This document shows positions 1-7,684 of a stretch of 17,830 bases of DNA, in pieces (the stretch's first letter is position 1; every line of letters begins with the position of its first letter). Under the pieces are notes generated by a model. It did no database searches and was not told where the DNA came from. It worked only from the letters and a program-made list of their open reading frames with translations. The position numbers and the translations under genes are program-made. This DNA is from Acidobacteriota bacterium (GTDB lineage Bacteria > Acidobacteriota > Blastocatellia > Pyrinomonadales > Pyrinomonadaceae). The DNA lies in contig JAOTWT010000012.1 of the NCBI GenBank assembly GCA_029862725.1, positions 1 to 17,830 of the forward strand, in the 5' to 3' direction.

Positions 1-46
1 CCGTTCCCTTATGTTTTGGAGAATCATATGTCTTTACATTTGCCGG

Positions 47-67
47 TTATCATTTATCATTTACCAA
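47..67. repeat. short heptanucleotide repeat (3 units)
   Basis: Two perfect copies of TTATCAT (47-53, 54-60) are followed by TTACCAA (61-67). The unit is 7 bp. Related degenerate heptads occur at 733-760 and 830-853. The rest of 1-209 shows no convincing gene on either strand. Confidence 0.5.
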
Positions 68-209
68 CGCGCAAACAACGCTGTGCTTTTCCATCAGGCA
101 TCATATGTTCGAAGGCCGAATTGAAAGAACCCGAATCCGGAAAGTCGCATCAAAAGGGCGCCGTCGAGATAAATGGTATTGCGACTAGATCATAAATGAA
201 AAACAACAA

Positions 210-725
210 ATGAAAAAACAGATTGTTAAGAAAAGAAGAGAGAAGAAGGCGGCGAAAGGCCGTATGAAGAACTTTATGATGTTTCTTCCGAATATGGTCA
301 GGCTTTGCGGAGGACTGTTGATGGATGCGCGTGTTCCGGTCACAGAGAAAGCCCTTTTTGCGGCCGCGATCGTTTACGCTATTTCGCCACTTGACCTGAT
401 TCCCGATATTTTTCCTTTTATCGGACAGATCGACGATCTTTATTTGATTTCTCTTACCCTTTTGCGTCTGCTCAATTACACGGATGAAGAGATCGTTCGC
501 GAACACTGGAAGGGCGGCGGCGATATCATTCCCCTTGCATCTTCAATTGCCAACTTAGCACCAAAGATCCTCCCGCAGCGCGTCTCGCGGGTTTTGTCAT
601 CGCGGATCGAACTAGGTTCGGCCGGCAAGATCGTTGATTCGGTCAAAAACAGGAAGGCGCGGATCCTGGTCGAGGTGCCGGAAGAAAAGATTGAGATTGA
701 CGCCGCATCGAACCTATCCAATTGA
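210..725 (+). CDS. DUF1232 (YkvA-like) domain protein
   Basis: This encodes 171 aa. A basic, Lys/Arg-rich N-terminus (residues 1-20) precedes a DUF1232 domain at about residues 45-92. Its hallmark is a short hydrophobic segment reading YAISPLDLIPD (56-66), followed by a GQIDDLYL stretch. DUF1232 proteins are small membrane-associated proteins of unknown biochemical role; YkvA of Bacillus is the usual name-bearer. The C-terminal 75 residues are not recognisable and look partly disordered. The ATG at 210 is preceded by an A-rich stretch with no clear Shine-Dalgarno; another ATG at 196 is out of frame. The next gene follows after 124 bp of heptad-rich spacer, so co-transcription is possible but not shown. 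The family assignment is firm; the function is unknown. Confidence 0.85.
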   Translation: MKKQIVKKRREKKAAKGRMKNFMMFLPNMVRLCGGLLMDARVPVTEKALFAAAIVYAISPLDLIPDIFPFIGQIDDLYLISLTLLRLLNYTDEEIVREHWKGGGDIIPLASSIANLAPKILPQRVSRVLSSRIELGSAGKIVDSVKNRKARILVEVPEEKIEIDAASNLSN

Positions 726-732
726 TCGACGC

Positions 733-760
733 TAATCACCAATTACCAACTACCAATAAG
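733..760. repeat. degenerate heptanucleotide repeat (4 units)
   Basis: Four in-phase 7-mers run TAATCAC, CAATTAC, CAACTAC, CAATAAG. They lie just after the DUF1232 stop codon. The pattern resembles short tandemly repeated heptamers known from cyanobacteria, but homology is not claimed. Confidence 0.5.
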
Positions 761-829
761 ATTGTTTGCTTCATCCAAGCAGATCCAGGTTAGGATCGCA
801 GATTGATCTAGGATAATTTATTTGATGAT

Positions 830-853
830 TGACCGGTGATAACTGACAGATGA
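830..853 (+). repeat. heptad repeat overlapping a start codon
   Basis: The trinucleotide TGA recurs at exact 7-bp spacing at 830, 837, 844 and 851. The last copy overlaps the ATG (850) of the molybdenum-carrier-like gene. The surrounding bases are variable, so this is a decayed heptad array that supplies the 5' leader of the gene. Confidence 0.4.
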
Positions 854-1305
854 AAATAGTCTCCGGCGGACAAACAGGCGCCGATCGCGCTGCCCTCGAT
901 TTCGCGATCGCACATGGTATTGAATATGGCGGGTGGATTCCAAAGGGAAGGCGAGCAGAAGACGGGCCGATACCGCTCCGATACTCAAAACTTCGCGAGA
1001 CTATAACCTCCGCATATCCCGAAAGAACACGAAAGAACGTCGAAGATTCGGATGCCACGCTGATAATTTCTCATGGCGAACTCTCGGGAGGTTCATTGCT
1101 CACAAAGAGAATCGCCTTTGCGGCAGAATGCCCGTGCCTGCATCTCGATCTTCTCGCGAATGATTTTGAGACCGCGAGTAGAATTCTGAAGAGCTGGATC
1201 GAACGCAACACGGTCAATGTAATCAATGTTGCCGGTCCGCGCGCTTCCGCCGACCCTGAAATATACGAAGCAACCTGTCACTTATTGACATTGGTTTTTG
1301 ATTGA
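850..1305 (+). CDS. putative molybdenum carrier protein (SLOG/YpsA-like fold)
   Basis: This encodes 151 aa, the usual length of the Pfam 'putative molybdenum carrier' family. The N-terminal phosphate-binding loop reads SGGQTGADR (5-13). A GWIPKGRRAEDG segment follows (28-39), and an SGGSLLT motif sits in the middle of the protein. Family knowledge places it in a Rossmann-like fold related to lysine-decarboxylase-like/SLOG nucleotide-binding proteins. A family relative was proposed to bind a molybdenum cofactor, but most members have no tested function. The start is ATG 850; no Shine-Dalgarno is visible and the leader is a TGA-heptad repeat. A SulP transporter begins 39 bp after its stop, so a shared transcript is plausible. 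Some SulP proteins move molybdate, which makes the pairing suggestive only. Confidence 0.8.
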   Translation: MKIVSGGQTGADRAALDFAIAHGIEYGGWIPKGRRAEDGPIPLRYSKLRETITSAYPERTRKNVEDSDATLIISHGELSGGSLLTKRIAFAAECPCLHLDLLANDFETASRILKSWIERNTVNVINVAGPRASADPEIYEATCHLLTLVFD

Positions 1306-1344
1306 ATATTCTGTTCGTGGGCTTTCGTCTCCTGCTCACAAATA

Positions 1345-3048
1345 ATGGATCTCAACCAAAACAATCGCCTGGCGACCTTCTTTCCGTTTATTCACAGGCT
1401 GAAGAACTATAGCTTCGCTACCTTGTCAAAGGACTTTGCGGCGGGCCTCACGGTTTCGGTCGTATTGATACCTCAGGTGATGGCGTACGCAATATTGGCG
1501 GGCCTGCCACCCGTTCATGGCCTCTACGCCGCATTCCTGGGGACCGCGGTCGCAGCCCTTTGGGGCAGCAACAGCCAGCTCTCGACGGGTCCCGTAGCGC
1601 TGGTTTCCTTTCTTGTCCTGACAGCCCTTGTACCGCTCGCAAAACCTGAAAGCCCGGAGTATGTCTTCCTGGCAGTTGCGCTTGCACTGCTGATCGGGAT
1701 CATCCAACTCGCGATGGGAGTGTTCAAGCTCGGTTTTATCATGAACTTCATCTCCCACAGCGTGATCGCGGGTTTTACGACCGCCGCTGCGGTGATCATC
1801 GCAACCACCCAGGTGCCCGGGCTATTTGGTTTTTCGGTCACAAAACATGAGATCGTAATACTCGACATCTATGAGATTCTGTATGCGATTCCGGAAACAC
1901 ACTTCCTGACCTTGTCGATCGGCCTGATCAGTGTGGCGTCGATCATCCTCGCCAAGAGGTATATTTCGAAGGCGTTTCCCGCGGCGCTTATCGTTATGAG
2001 CCTGGGAGTCACAATCGCGTATTTTCTTGATTTCGAGCAACAGGGCGTTAAGTTGATCGGCGATATCAACGCAAGCCTTAGCCTTCCAAGCTTACCTAGT
2101 GTCCAAGCCGGACATTTGATCGCGCTCTTTCCAAGCGCTTTGATAATTTCAATCGTGGGTTTTCTTGAGGCCTATGCGATTTCGAAATCGATCTCGGCGA
2201 AAACGAAAGAGAAAACCGATGTAAACCAGGAGCTCATCGGGCAGGGACTTGGAAATCTCGTCTCGAGTTTTTTCCGCGGCTATCCGATTGCCGGTTCGTT
2301 TTCGCGGACCGCCGTAAATTTTACGGCAGGTGCGGCAACCGAGATCTCATCTGTCTTTGTATCCTTGATAGTGCTCATAACGATTCTTTTCTTTACCCCG
2401 ATGCTGTACTATCTGCCGCGCGCAATTCTCAGCGCGATCGTAATCGCCGCGCTCGTCGATCTCATCGAATTCAGCAAGTTCCGGGAGACCTTCAGACTTT
2501 CTGGCACGGACGGGATCGTGATCACGATCACATTCATCTTTGCGTTTATCTCGCAGCCCGACTATGCGATTTTCATCGGTATTTTAGTATCCCTGATACT
2601 CTTCTTGAGAAAAACGATCGCGGCCAAGGTATACGCGCTCGTCTTTTACTTCGAAGAGGAAAGATTCAGGCGTCTGAATGACACGAATAAGATAAAAGAC
2701 TTTCCAAATCTCCTGCTTCTCAGAATCGATATGTCCGTGTTTTTTGCGAACGCTCACAATATAGTGGAACAGATCGAAACTCTCGTTAATGAAAAAGGCC
2801 CGGCTCTGGAATCGGTCTGCATCAATTTTTCCGGCGTTAACTACGTGGATGTCAGCGCGTGTGAAGTGCTTGGCGAACTGTTTGATGAACTCGATGCCAA
2901 AAATATTCGGATCTTTACGATGTACCGGAAAGAACAGGTTCGCGAGATAATGAAGAAATCCGGTCTCGAAGACAAGCTGACAATGCTCAAAGACATCAAG
3001 GGCTTTAAGAAGCAGTTCATTATTCAGAAGAACATCAACATTCAATAG
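1345..3048 (+). CDS. SulP family inorganic anion transporter with STAS domain, copy 1
   Basis: This encodes 567 aa, typical for bacterial SulP permeases. Residues about 1-430 are highly hydrophobic, with many membrane segments and the SulP signatures IPQVMAYA, PPVHGLYAAF and GSFSRTAVNF. Residues about 445-560 form a cytoplasmic STAS domain (related to anti-sigma antagonists), including the segment GVNYVDVSACEVL. SulP proteins carry sulfate, bicarbonate, molybdate or other anions across the inner membrane, often by proton or sodium symport. The substrate cannot be read from the sequence. The gene is followed after 26 bp by a second SulP gene, so the two are almost certainly co-transcribed. Start ATG 1345 puts the conserved FFPFI segment at the expected place; no Shine-Dalgarno is evident. 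Confidence 0.93.
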   Translation: MDLNQNNRLATFFPFIHRLKNYSFATLSKDFAAGLTVSVVLIPQVMAYAILAGLPPVHGLYAAFLGTAVAALWGSNSQLSTGPVALVSFLVLTALVPLAKPESPEYVFLAVALALLIGIIQLAMGVFKLGFIMNFISHSVIAGFTTAAAVIIATTQVPGLFGFSVTKHEIVILDIYEILYAIPETHFLTLSIGLISVASIILAKRYISKAFPAALIVMSLGVTIAYFLDFEQQGVKLIGDINASLSLPSLPSVQAGHLIALFPSALIISIVGFLEAYAISKSISAKTKEKTDVNQELIGQGLGNLVSSFFRGYPIAGSFSRTAVNFTAGAATEISSVFVSLIVLITILFFTPMLYYLPRAILSAIVIAALVDLIEFSKFRETFRLSGTDGIVITITFIFAFISQPDYAIFIGILVSLILFLRKTIAAKVYALVFYFEEERFRRLNDTNKIKDFPNLLLLRIDMSVFFANAHNIVEQIETLVNEKGPALESVCINFSGVNYVDVSACEVLGELFDELDAKNIRIFTMYRKEQVREIMKKSGLEDKLTMLKDIKGFKKQFIIQKNINIQ

Positions 3049-3074
3049 CGCCTCCATATCCTCATTCCGACTAT

Positions 3075-4772
3075 ATGAGCAAACGCCGGATAGAAACCAT
3101 TTTCCCATTCCTGGCTTGGCTGAAGGGCTATTCGACAAAAGACCTGAGCAAAGACTTTCTGGCCGGGCTTACCGTTGTAATTGTCCTCATCCCGCAAGTC
3201 ATGGCTTACGCGTCGCTTGCCGGTATGCCACCCGTACACGGACTCTACGCGGCCTTTTTGGGTACCGCGGCGGCGGCTTTATGGGGAAGCAGCCGGCATC
3301 TTTCCACCGGTCCCGCGGCGGTTGTCTCGTTTCTGGTCCTGACCGCACTTATCCCTCTGGCCAAGCCCGAGAGCGCGGAATTTGTCACCCTCGCGATAAT
3401 ACTCGCTTTGATGGTGGGCATTTTTCAGATTTTGATGGGAGTCTTCAGGCTCGGGTTCCTGATGAACTTTGTCTCGCATAGCGTGATCGGCGGATTTACA
3501 ACCGCGGCCGCGATCATAATTGCCGCTACCCAGATCCCCGCGCTGTTTGGTTTTTCGATCGAACAACACGAGATTGTTCTTCAGAATTTTTTCGAGATCG
3601 TCCGCTCGCTTCCCTCGACGCATTTGCTTTCGGCCGCGATCGGCCTCGTTTCGGTGGCGATAATTATCGTGTCGAAACGTTTCATTTCAAAGGCGTTTCC
3701 GAGCGGGTTGATCGTAATGGCGGGCGGAATAGTGCTTTCCTACACACTCGGGTTGGAAGCTGATGGTGTCGCTGTAATAGGAAGCATCGACGCCGCTTTA
3801 AGCATGCCATCAGTTCCGTATGTATCATCGGCGCAGTTCCTGGCATTGATTCCTAACGCACTGATCATCGCCGTCATAGGATTCCTAGAGGGATTTGCGA
3901 TCTCGAAGTCGATCAGCGAGAAATCGAAACAAAAGATCGCCGTTAATCAGGAACTGATCGGACAGGGAATAGGCAACATTGCTTCGAGCCTCTTCAGGGG
4001 CTATCCGATTGCCGGTTCGTTTTCAAGGACCGCCGTGAATTATGCGGCCGGAGCGGTGACCGGTCTTTCGTCGGTATTCGCGTCGATTTTCGTATTGCTC
4101 ACGATCCTTTTGTTTACGCAGTATCTTTATTATCTGCCGAAGACGATTCTGAGCGCGATCGTTATTGCGGCGCTTGTCGACCTAATCGAGTTCAGCAAGT
4201 TTCGACAGACCTTCAACCTGTCCGGGACCGACGGTATCGTCATCACGACGACTTTTGTAATTGCGTTTCTTTCAAAACCGGATACCGCGATCTTCATAGG
4301 CATCGCGACTTCTCTGATCCTGTTTCTGAGAAAGACGATCGCCGTTAAGGTGGTGCCGATTTACTTTGATTTTCAGAATGAGCGATTTGAAAAAATTGAA
4401 ATGTACGGCGGACCCCGGGACTTCCCGAATCTTCTTATGCTGCAGGTAGATATGTCGATCTACTTTGGAAACGTCTATGGGATCCGGGACCAGATACTCG
4501 ATCTAGTTGCCATGAAAGGGCCTCAACTGGAGCACGTCGTAATCAGTTTTGGGAGCGTCAACTACTTTGATGTCAGTGCCTGTGAGGTATTCGCCGAGCT
4601 GTTCGAAGATCTCGACAAGAAGGGCCTCAAAGTCTACACGATGTACCGCAAACACCAGGTTGAGGAGATTTTCCGCAACTCGGGGCTTGAGGATAAAACG
4701 ATCCGTCTGCGGGACATCAAGGGCTTCAAAAAAGAGTTCATTATCCAGCGGAATCCAGGCTTTCAGCCTTGA
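3075..4772 (+). CDS. SulP family inorganic anion transporter with STAS domain, copy 2
   Basis: This encodes 565 aa and is a tandem paralogue of the upstream gene. In the stretch from LSKDF to AALWGS, 43 of 49 residues are identical between the copies. It has the same permease signatures (IPQVMAYA, PPVHGLYAAF, GSFSRTAVNY) and a C-terminal STAS domain with VNYFDVSACEVF. The nucleotide sequences differ throughout, mostly at third positions, so this is an old duplication and not an assembly artefact. The copies differ most in the STAS region and in extramembrane loops. This could mean different regulation or a heteromeric transporter. The TGA stop (4770-4772) directly abuts the stop codon of the convergent mazG. 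The start ATG at 3075 has no Shine-Dalgarno, but 26-bp spacing suggests coupling to copy 1. Confidence 0.93.
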   Translation: MSKRRIETIFPFLAWLKGYSTKDLSKDFLAGLTVVIVLIPQVMAYASLAGMPPVHGLYAAFLGTAAAALWGSSRHLSTGPAAVVSFLVLTALIPLAKPESAEFVTLAIILALMVGIFQILMGVFRLGFLMNFVSHSVIGGFTTAAAIIIAATQIPALFGFSIEQHEIVLQNFFEIVRSLPSTHLLSAAIGLVSVAIIIVSKRFISKAFPSGLIVMAGGIVLSYTLGLEADGVAVIGSIDAALSMPSVPYVSSAQFLALIPNALIIAVIGFLEGFAISKSISEKSKQKIAVNQELIGQGIGNIASSLFRGYPIAGSFSRTAVNYAAGAVTGLSSVFASIFVLLTILLFTQYLYYLPKTILSAIVIAALVDLIEFSKFRQTFNLSGTDGIVITTTFVIAFLSKPDTAIFIGIATSLILFLRKTIAVKVVPIYFDFQNERFEKIEMYGGPRDFPNLLMLQVDMSIYFGNVYGIRDQILDLVAMKGPQLEHVVISFGSVNYFDVSACEVFAELFEDLDKKGLKVYTMYRKHQVEEIFRNSGLEDKTIRLRDIKGFKKEFIIQRNPGFQP

Positions 4773-5591
4773 TCAGGCGCCCGATATGTTTGCTTCGGAC
4801 TTTGCTTTTTCCCAAAGGCCGTCCATTTCAGAAAGGTCGGCATCCTCAAGAGTCTTCCCTTTCCTTTTCAGGCTTTCTTCGACATACCTGAATCGACTGC
4901 GAAACTTCCGGTTTGTTTTTTTCAGTGCGTCTTCTGGTTCGATCCCCAGTTTTCTGGCGAGGTTTACAACGACGAAAAGGAGGTCGCCAATCTCCTCGCG
5001 CTGACGCTCCGACGAATCACCTTCAATCGCTTCTTTTAGTTCCGAGACTTCCTCATCAAGCTTATCGAAAATCTGTGCGGTGTTTTCCCAATCAAAACCG
5101 GTCTTGGCGGCCTTCTTGCTTATTTTGTTTCCCTCTATCAATGCGGGAAACGCGACCGGCACTTCGTCGAGTATAGAATCTCCGCCCTTGGGACCCGAAC
5201 CCCGCATCTTGCGTTCGTCCTTCTTTAGCTCGTCCCAGTTGTCCAAGACATCGTCCGCGGTTTCCAGTTTCTTATCCTTAAACACATGCGGATGACGTAA
5301 TATGAGTTTTGTCCGGACACTCTCGGCGACATCGTCGATCGTAAAATCTCCCTTTTCGGCGGCGATTGTCGAATGAAACACTACCTGGAGCAACACATCA
5401 CCGAGTTCTTCTCTTAGATTTTGGGTGTCTCCCGTCTCCGCGGTTTCCTGGATCGCATCATAAGCCTCGTAACACTCCTCGAGGAGATATTCACCCAGCG
5501 ACTCATAGGTCTGCTCGCGGTCCCACGGGCAGCCGCCGGGTGCTCTCAGGCGGGCCATTACTTTTACAAGCTCTTCAAATTCTTTGGACAT
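4773..5591 (-). CDS. mazG: nucleoside triphosphate pyrophosphohydrolase MazG
   Basis: This encodes 272 aa from the chosen ATG at 5591; E. coli MazG has 263. It carries two tandem MazG all-alpha NTP pyrophosphatase modules. The first has GGCPWDREQTYESL (19-32) followed by EECYE (38-42) and EELGD (61-65), the Mg-binding ExxE...ExxD pattern. The second has EEVSELKEAI and REEIGDLLF in the C-terminal half. The enzyme hydrolyses (d)NTPs to NMP plus pyrophosphate, as a house-cleaning or stress function. An in-frame ATG at 5645 would add 18 residues unlike the family, so the shorter start (MSKEFEEL) is preferred. No Shine-Dalgarno is visible; the leader instead holds a TGTCACC/TGTCAAC heptad pair. 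It lies downstream of ribF on the same strand, across a structured spacer. Confidence 0.93.
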   Translation of the reverse strand: MSKEFEELVKVMARLRAPGGCPWDREQTYESLGEYLLEECYEAYDAIQETAETGDTQNLREELGDVLLQVVFHSTIAAEKGDFTIDDVAESVRTKLILRHPHVFKDKKLETADDVLDNWDELKKDERKMRGSGPKGGDSILDEVPVAFPALIEGNKISKKAAKTGFDWENTAQIFDKLDEEVSELKEAIEGDSSERQREEIGDLLFVVVNLARKLGIEPEDALKKTNRKFRSRFRYVEESLKRKGKTLEDADLSEMDGLWEKAKSEANISGA

Positions 5592-5637
5592 AAATAAATT
5601 GGTTGACAGGTGACAAACTGTCAGCGGTTTGCGCGCA

Positions 5638-5709
5638 GTTCGCAAGCTTCTAGTGCGTAATAGTGCGACAGAGCGCTGAAAGCGCGTACCTGGCTTGCCA
5701 GTTGCGAAC
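5638..5709. repeat. compact inverted-repeat element with internal hairpins
   Basis: This is a 72-bp element bounded by a perfect 8-bp inverted repeat, GTTCGCAA (5638-5645) and TTGCGAAC (5702-5709). Inside are two short hairpins, AGCGCT-gaa-AGCGC and CTGGC-tt-GCCAG, giving a possible three-way junction. It fills the gap between the ribF stop and mazG and is probably transcribed with them. It has no T-tract, so it is not a standard intrinsic terminator. It resembles REP-type or small MITE-like elements, but no second copy is present in this window. Confidence 0.5.
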
Positions 5710-5711
5710 CC

Positions 5712-6665
5712 TTAAACCACCTTTAGCTTATTCTCGACCCCTTTGAATGAAAAGTAACGTTTCGCCGTCGATACGTCCCGTGCAATCTGCGACTTGAGTT
5801 CTTCAATACCCGAGAATTTTCGCTCGTTTCGGATCCTGTGCAGAAACCTGACGCGCAGGACCTTGCCATAAAGATCGCCTTCAAAATCAAAAACATACGT
5901 CTCGATCGATGGTTCGGTTTCGTCCTCAAAGGTGGGACGCACCCCGATATTGGTCACTCCTTTCCGCCACACGCCGTCGATGAGCGTCGCCGTGGCGTAC
6001 ACGCCGTATTTCGGAACAACACGATTCTGAGGCTTGAGATTCGCAGTCGGAAATCCGATGGTGTGTCCGCGGCGGTCCCCGCGGATAACCGCGCCTTCGA
6101 TTCCATAAGGCCGCCCGAGCATTCCTCTGACGAGATTAACACGGCCGTCCGCAAGCATCTGCCTAATCCGCGAAGAGGAGATCCGGCGGCCCCGCAATCG
6201 CACCTCGTCGACCTCTTCGGCAACAAAACCAAGTTCTTTGCTCATCCGTTTGAGGAGTTCGATATTCCCGCCGCGGTTTCTACCAAATGCAAACCCGTGC
6301 CCGAGGTAGACTTCCTTCGCGCCAAGCCGTTCGTAAATGATCTCCCGCAGGAATAATTCCGCGTCCTGCGAAGCGAAGGTCTTATCGAACCTGATTACGA
6401 TGGCCTGCTCCAAACCGAGTATTTCGAAATTGGCGAGTCTCTGATCGAGCGTCTGCAGCAACGGCGGCGCGTTTTCCGGATGCAACACGGCACGCGGGTG
6501 GGGGTCGAATGTAATCGCCGTCGGAACTGCCGAAATCGCCGATCCGCGTTCGACGACTGTCTTCATGATCTTTTGATGTCCCAGATGCAGACCGTCGAAC
6601 ACGCCAAGGGTAAGGACCGTCGGGCCCTTTATGTTGGCGTTTTCTGTTCCGTGAAAAATCTGCAT
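5712..6665 (-). CDS. ribF: bifunctional riboflavin kinase / FAD synthetase
   Basis: This encodes 317 aa, the normal length for RibF. The N-terminal FAD synthetase (nucleotidyltransferase) domain shows GVFDGLHLGH (21-30) with the HxGH motif, then TFDPHP and the RRISSSRIRQ signature near the end of the domain. The C-terminal riboflavin kinase domain shows GFPTANL and GVYAT followed by NIGVRPTF. The enzyme phosphorylates riboflavin to FMN and adenylates FMN to FAD in the cytoplasm. The start ATG (6665) is immediately preceded, on the coding strand, by decayed 9-bp repeat units and no Shine-Dalgarno. mazG lies downstream on the same strand, 120 bp away. Confidence 0.95.
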   Translation of the reverse strand: MQIFHGTENANIKGPTVLTLGVFDGLHLGHQKIMKTVVERGSAISAVPTAITFDPHPRAVLHPENAPPLLQTLDQRLANFEILGLEQAIVIRFDKTFASQDAELFLREIIYERLGAKEVYLGHGFAFGRNRGGNIELLKRMSKELGFVAEEVDEVRLRGRRISSSRIRQMLADGRVNLVRGMLGRPYGIEGAVIRGDRRGHTIGFPTANLKPQNRVVPKYGVYATATLIDGVWRKGVTNIGVRPTFEDETEPSIETYVFDFEGDLYGKVLRVRFLHRIRNERKFSGIEELKSQIARDVSTAKRYFSFKGVENKLKVV

Positions 6666-6670
6666 GAGAA

Positions 6671-6706
6671 GTTGGCAAGGCCTTAAAAGTCAGCAAAGAT
6701 GCCGAA
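6671..6706. repeat. degenerate 9-bp repeat cluster upstream of ribF
   Basis: Four in-phase 9-mers on the plus strand read GTTGGCAAG, GCCTTAAAA, GTCAGCAAA, GATGCCGAA. They match the unit family of the large array at 13115-13420, where GTTGGCAAA is an exact unit. The unit GTCAGCAAA recurs at 7620-7628. Read on the minus strand the cluster forms the immediate leader of ribF. Confidence 0.45.
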
Positions 6707-6760
6707 GCCCGATTATCATAGCGATGTCCCTGCGATTCCTAACCAGAGTTTTAAATGTCC

Positions 6761-6805
6761 AATTACAAACTTCGTCAACTTTTGATTCTTTGGCAACATT
6801 GCAAA
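6761..6805. repeat. degenerate 9-bp repeat cluster after the MBL gene
   Basis: Five in-phase 9-mers read AATTACAAA, CTTCGTCAA, CTTTTGATT, CTTTGGCAA, CATTGCAAA. They sit between the stop codon of the metallo-beta-lactamase-fold gene and ribF. The spacing and the CTTTGNCAA-like words link them to the family at 13115-13420, though the copies are strongly decayed. Confidence 0.4.
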
Positions 6806-6810
6806 CCATC

Positions 6811-7575
6811 TTATCCTTCAACCACAAGCCCGTCATAACCCAACTCGACATTATCCGGAAGCAATTTGCTTTCGCGTTCGTGCAGGATATCGTGATTCAA
6901 ATGGGTAAGAAATGCACGATTCGGACGCAGAATCTCGATGTAACCTAGGGCTTCTTCGAGACAGAGATGAGTGGAATGCGGTTTCAAACGGACGCAGTCG
7001 AGGACCAGTACGTCCAGATCCCGCAAGCCTTCGAGCGACTCTACGGGAATTGTTTTAAGATCGGTCGCATATGCAAAATCGTTGAAACGATAAGCGATCA
7101 CCGGCAATTTTCCATGGATGACCTCAAGCGGTGTGATCTCAAGGTCTTTTCCGATCATGAATGCCGCGTCATGAACGACCGTGTGCGGTACAAGCTGCGG
7201 CAGGCCCCCTCCGAAATGACTAGGTTGAAAGATGTATTGGAAGATACGTCTCAGGTCCTTCCACGCCGGTTCGTTGGCGTAAACGCCTATTGCACCGTGA
7301 CGGAAGTTCAACGGGCGTATGTCATCGAGTCCAAAGACGTGGTCGACATGACAGTGAGTTATCAAGACCGCGTCCAGATACTTGATATCGGCACGCAGCG
7401 CCTGCTGGCGAAAATCGATCGAGGTGTCTACCAGAATTGACTTGCCCGCATGTTCGATGAGTACCGAAACACGCAGCCGTTTGTCCCTCGGGTCAATGGA
7501 AACACAGGTTTCGCATTCGCAGCCGATTGATGGAACTCCGGTCGATGTGCCGGTACCGAGGAAGGTCAGACGCAT
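6811..7575 (-). CDS. PhnP-like metallo-beta-lactamase-fold hydrolase
   Basis: This encodes 254 aa, the usual length of PhnP-like MBL-fold phosphodiesterases. The N-terminus reads FLGTGTSTGVPSIGCECETC (5-24). Its CxCxxC cysteines (19, 21, 24) match the extra zinc site of PhnP relatives. The metal-binding motif HCHVDH is at 74-79, followed by a metal-ligand His in the segment EVIHG and a C-terminal THLNHD. Family members cleave cyclic phosphodiesters; PhnP itself acts on 5-phosphoribosyl 1,2-cyclic phosphate in the C-P lyase pathway. No phn genes are nearby, so a general phosphodiesterase role is more likely, and I do not assign the phnP symbol. The start ATG (7575) is preceded by 9-bp repeat units in the sense direction with no Shine-Dalgarno. 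Confidence 0.88.
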   Translation of the reverse strand: MRLTFLGTGTSTGVPSIGCECETCVSIDPRDKRLRVSVLIEHAGKSILVDTSIDFRQQALRADIKYLDAVLITHCHVDHVFGLDDIRPLNFRHGAIGVYANEPAWKDLRRIFQYIFQPSHFGGGLPQLVPHTVVHDAAFMIGKDLEITPLEVIHGKLPVIAYRFNDFAYATDLKTIPVESLEGLRDLDVLVLDCVRLKPHSTHLCLEEALGYIEILRPNRAFLTHLNHDILHERESKLLPDNVELGYDGLVVEG

Positions 7576-7583
7576 ATCTTTAA

Positions 7584-7646
7584 GTTTAGAGAGTTTCCAA
7601 AGTTTTCAAAGTCTGCAGAGTCAGCAAATTCGACAAGTTTCTCTAA
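7584..7646. repeat. degenerate 9-bp repeat cluster upstream of the MBL gene
   Basis: In-phase 9-mers on the plus strand read GTTTAGAGA, GTTTCCAAA, GTTTTCAAA, GTCTGCAGA, GTCAGCAAA, then the weaker TTCGACAAG and TTTCTCTAA. On the coding strand this is CTTTGCTGA/CTCTGCAGA-type sequence that runs almost into the start codon at 7575. It belongs to the same unit family as 13115-13420. Confidence 0.6.
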
Positions 7647-7684
7647 AAACCTCAAGCTTATTTAATAAAAGAGCTGGCGCCAAA

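Noticed and set aside
150..506. Minus-strand 118-aa frame near the window start
   Set aside because: It overlaps the DUF1232 gene; the low-complexity basic translation has no family features.
2584..3138. Minus-strand 184-aa frame opposite SulP copy 1
   Set aside because: It is an antisense shadow of the STAS region; the plus strand has clear SulP homology.
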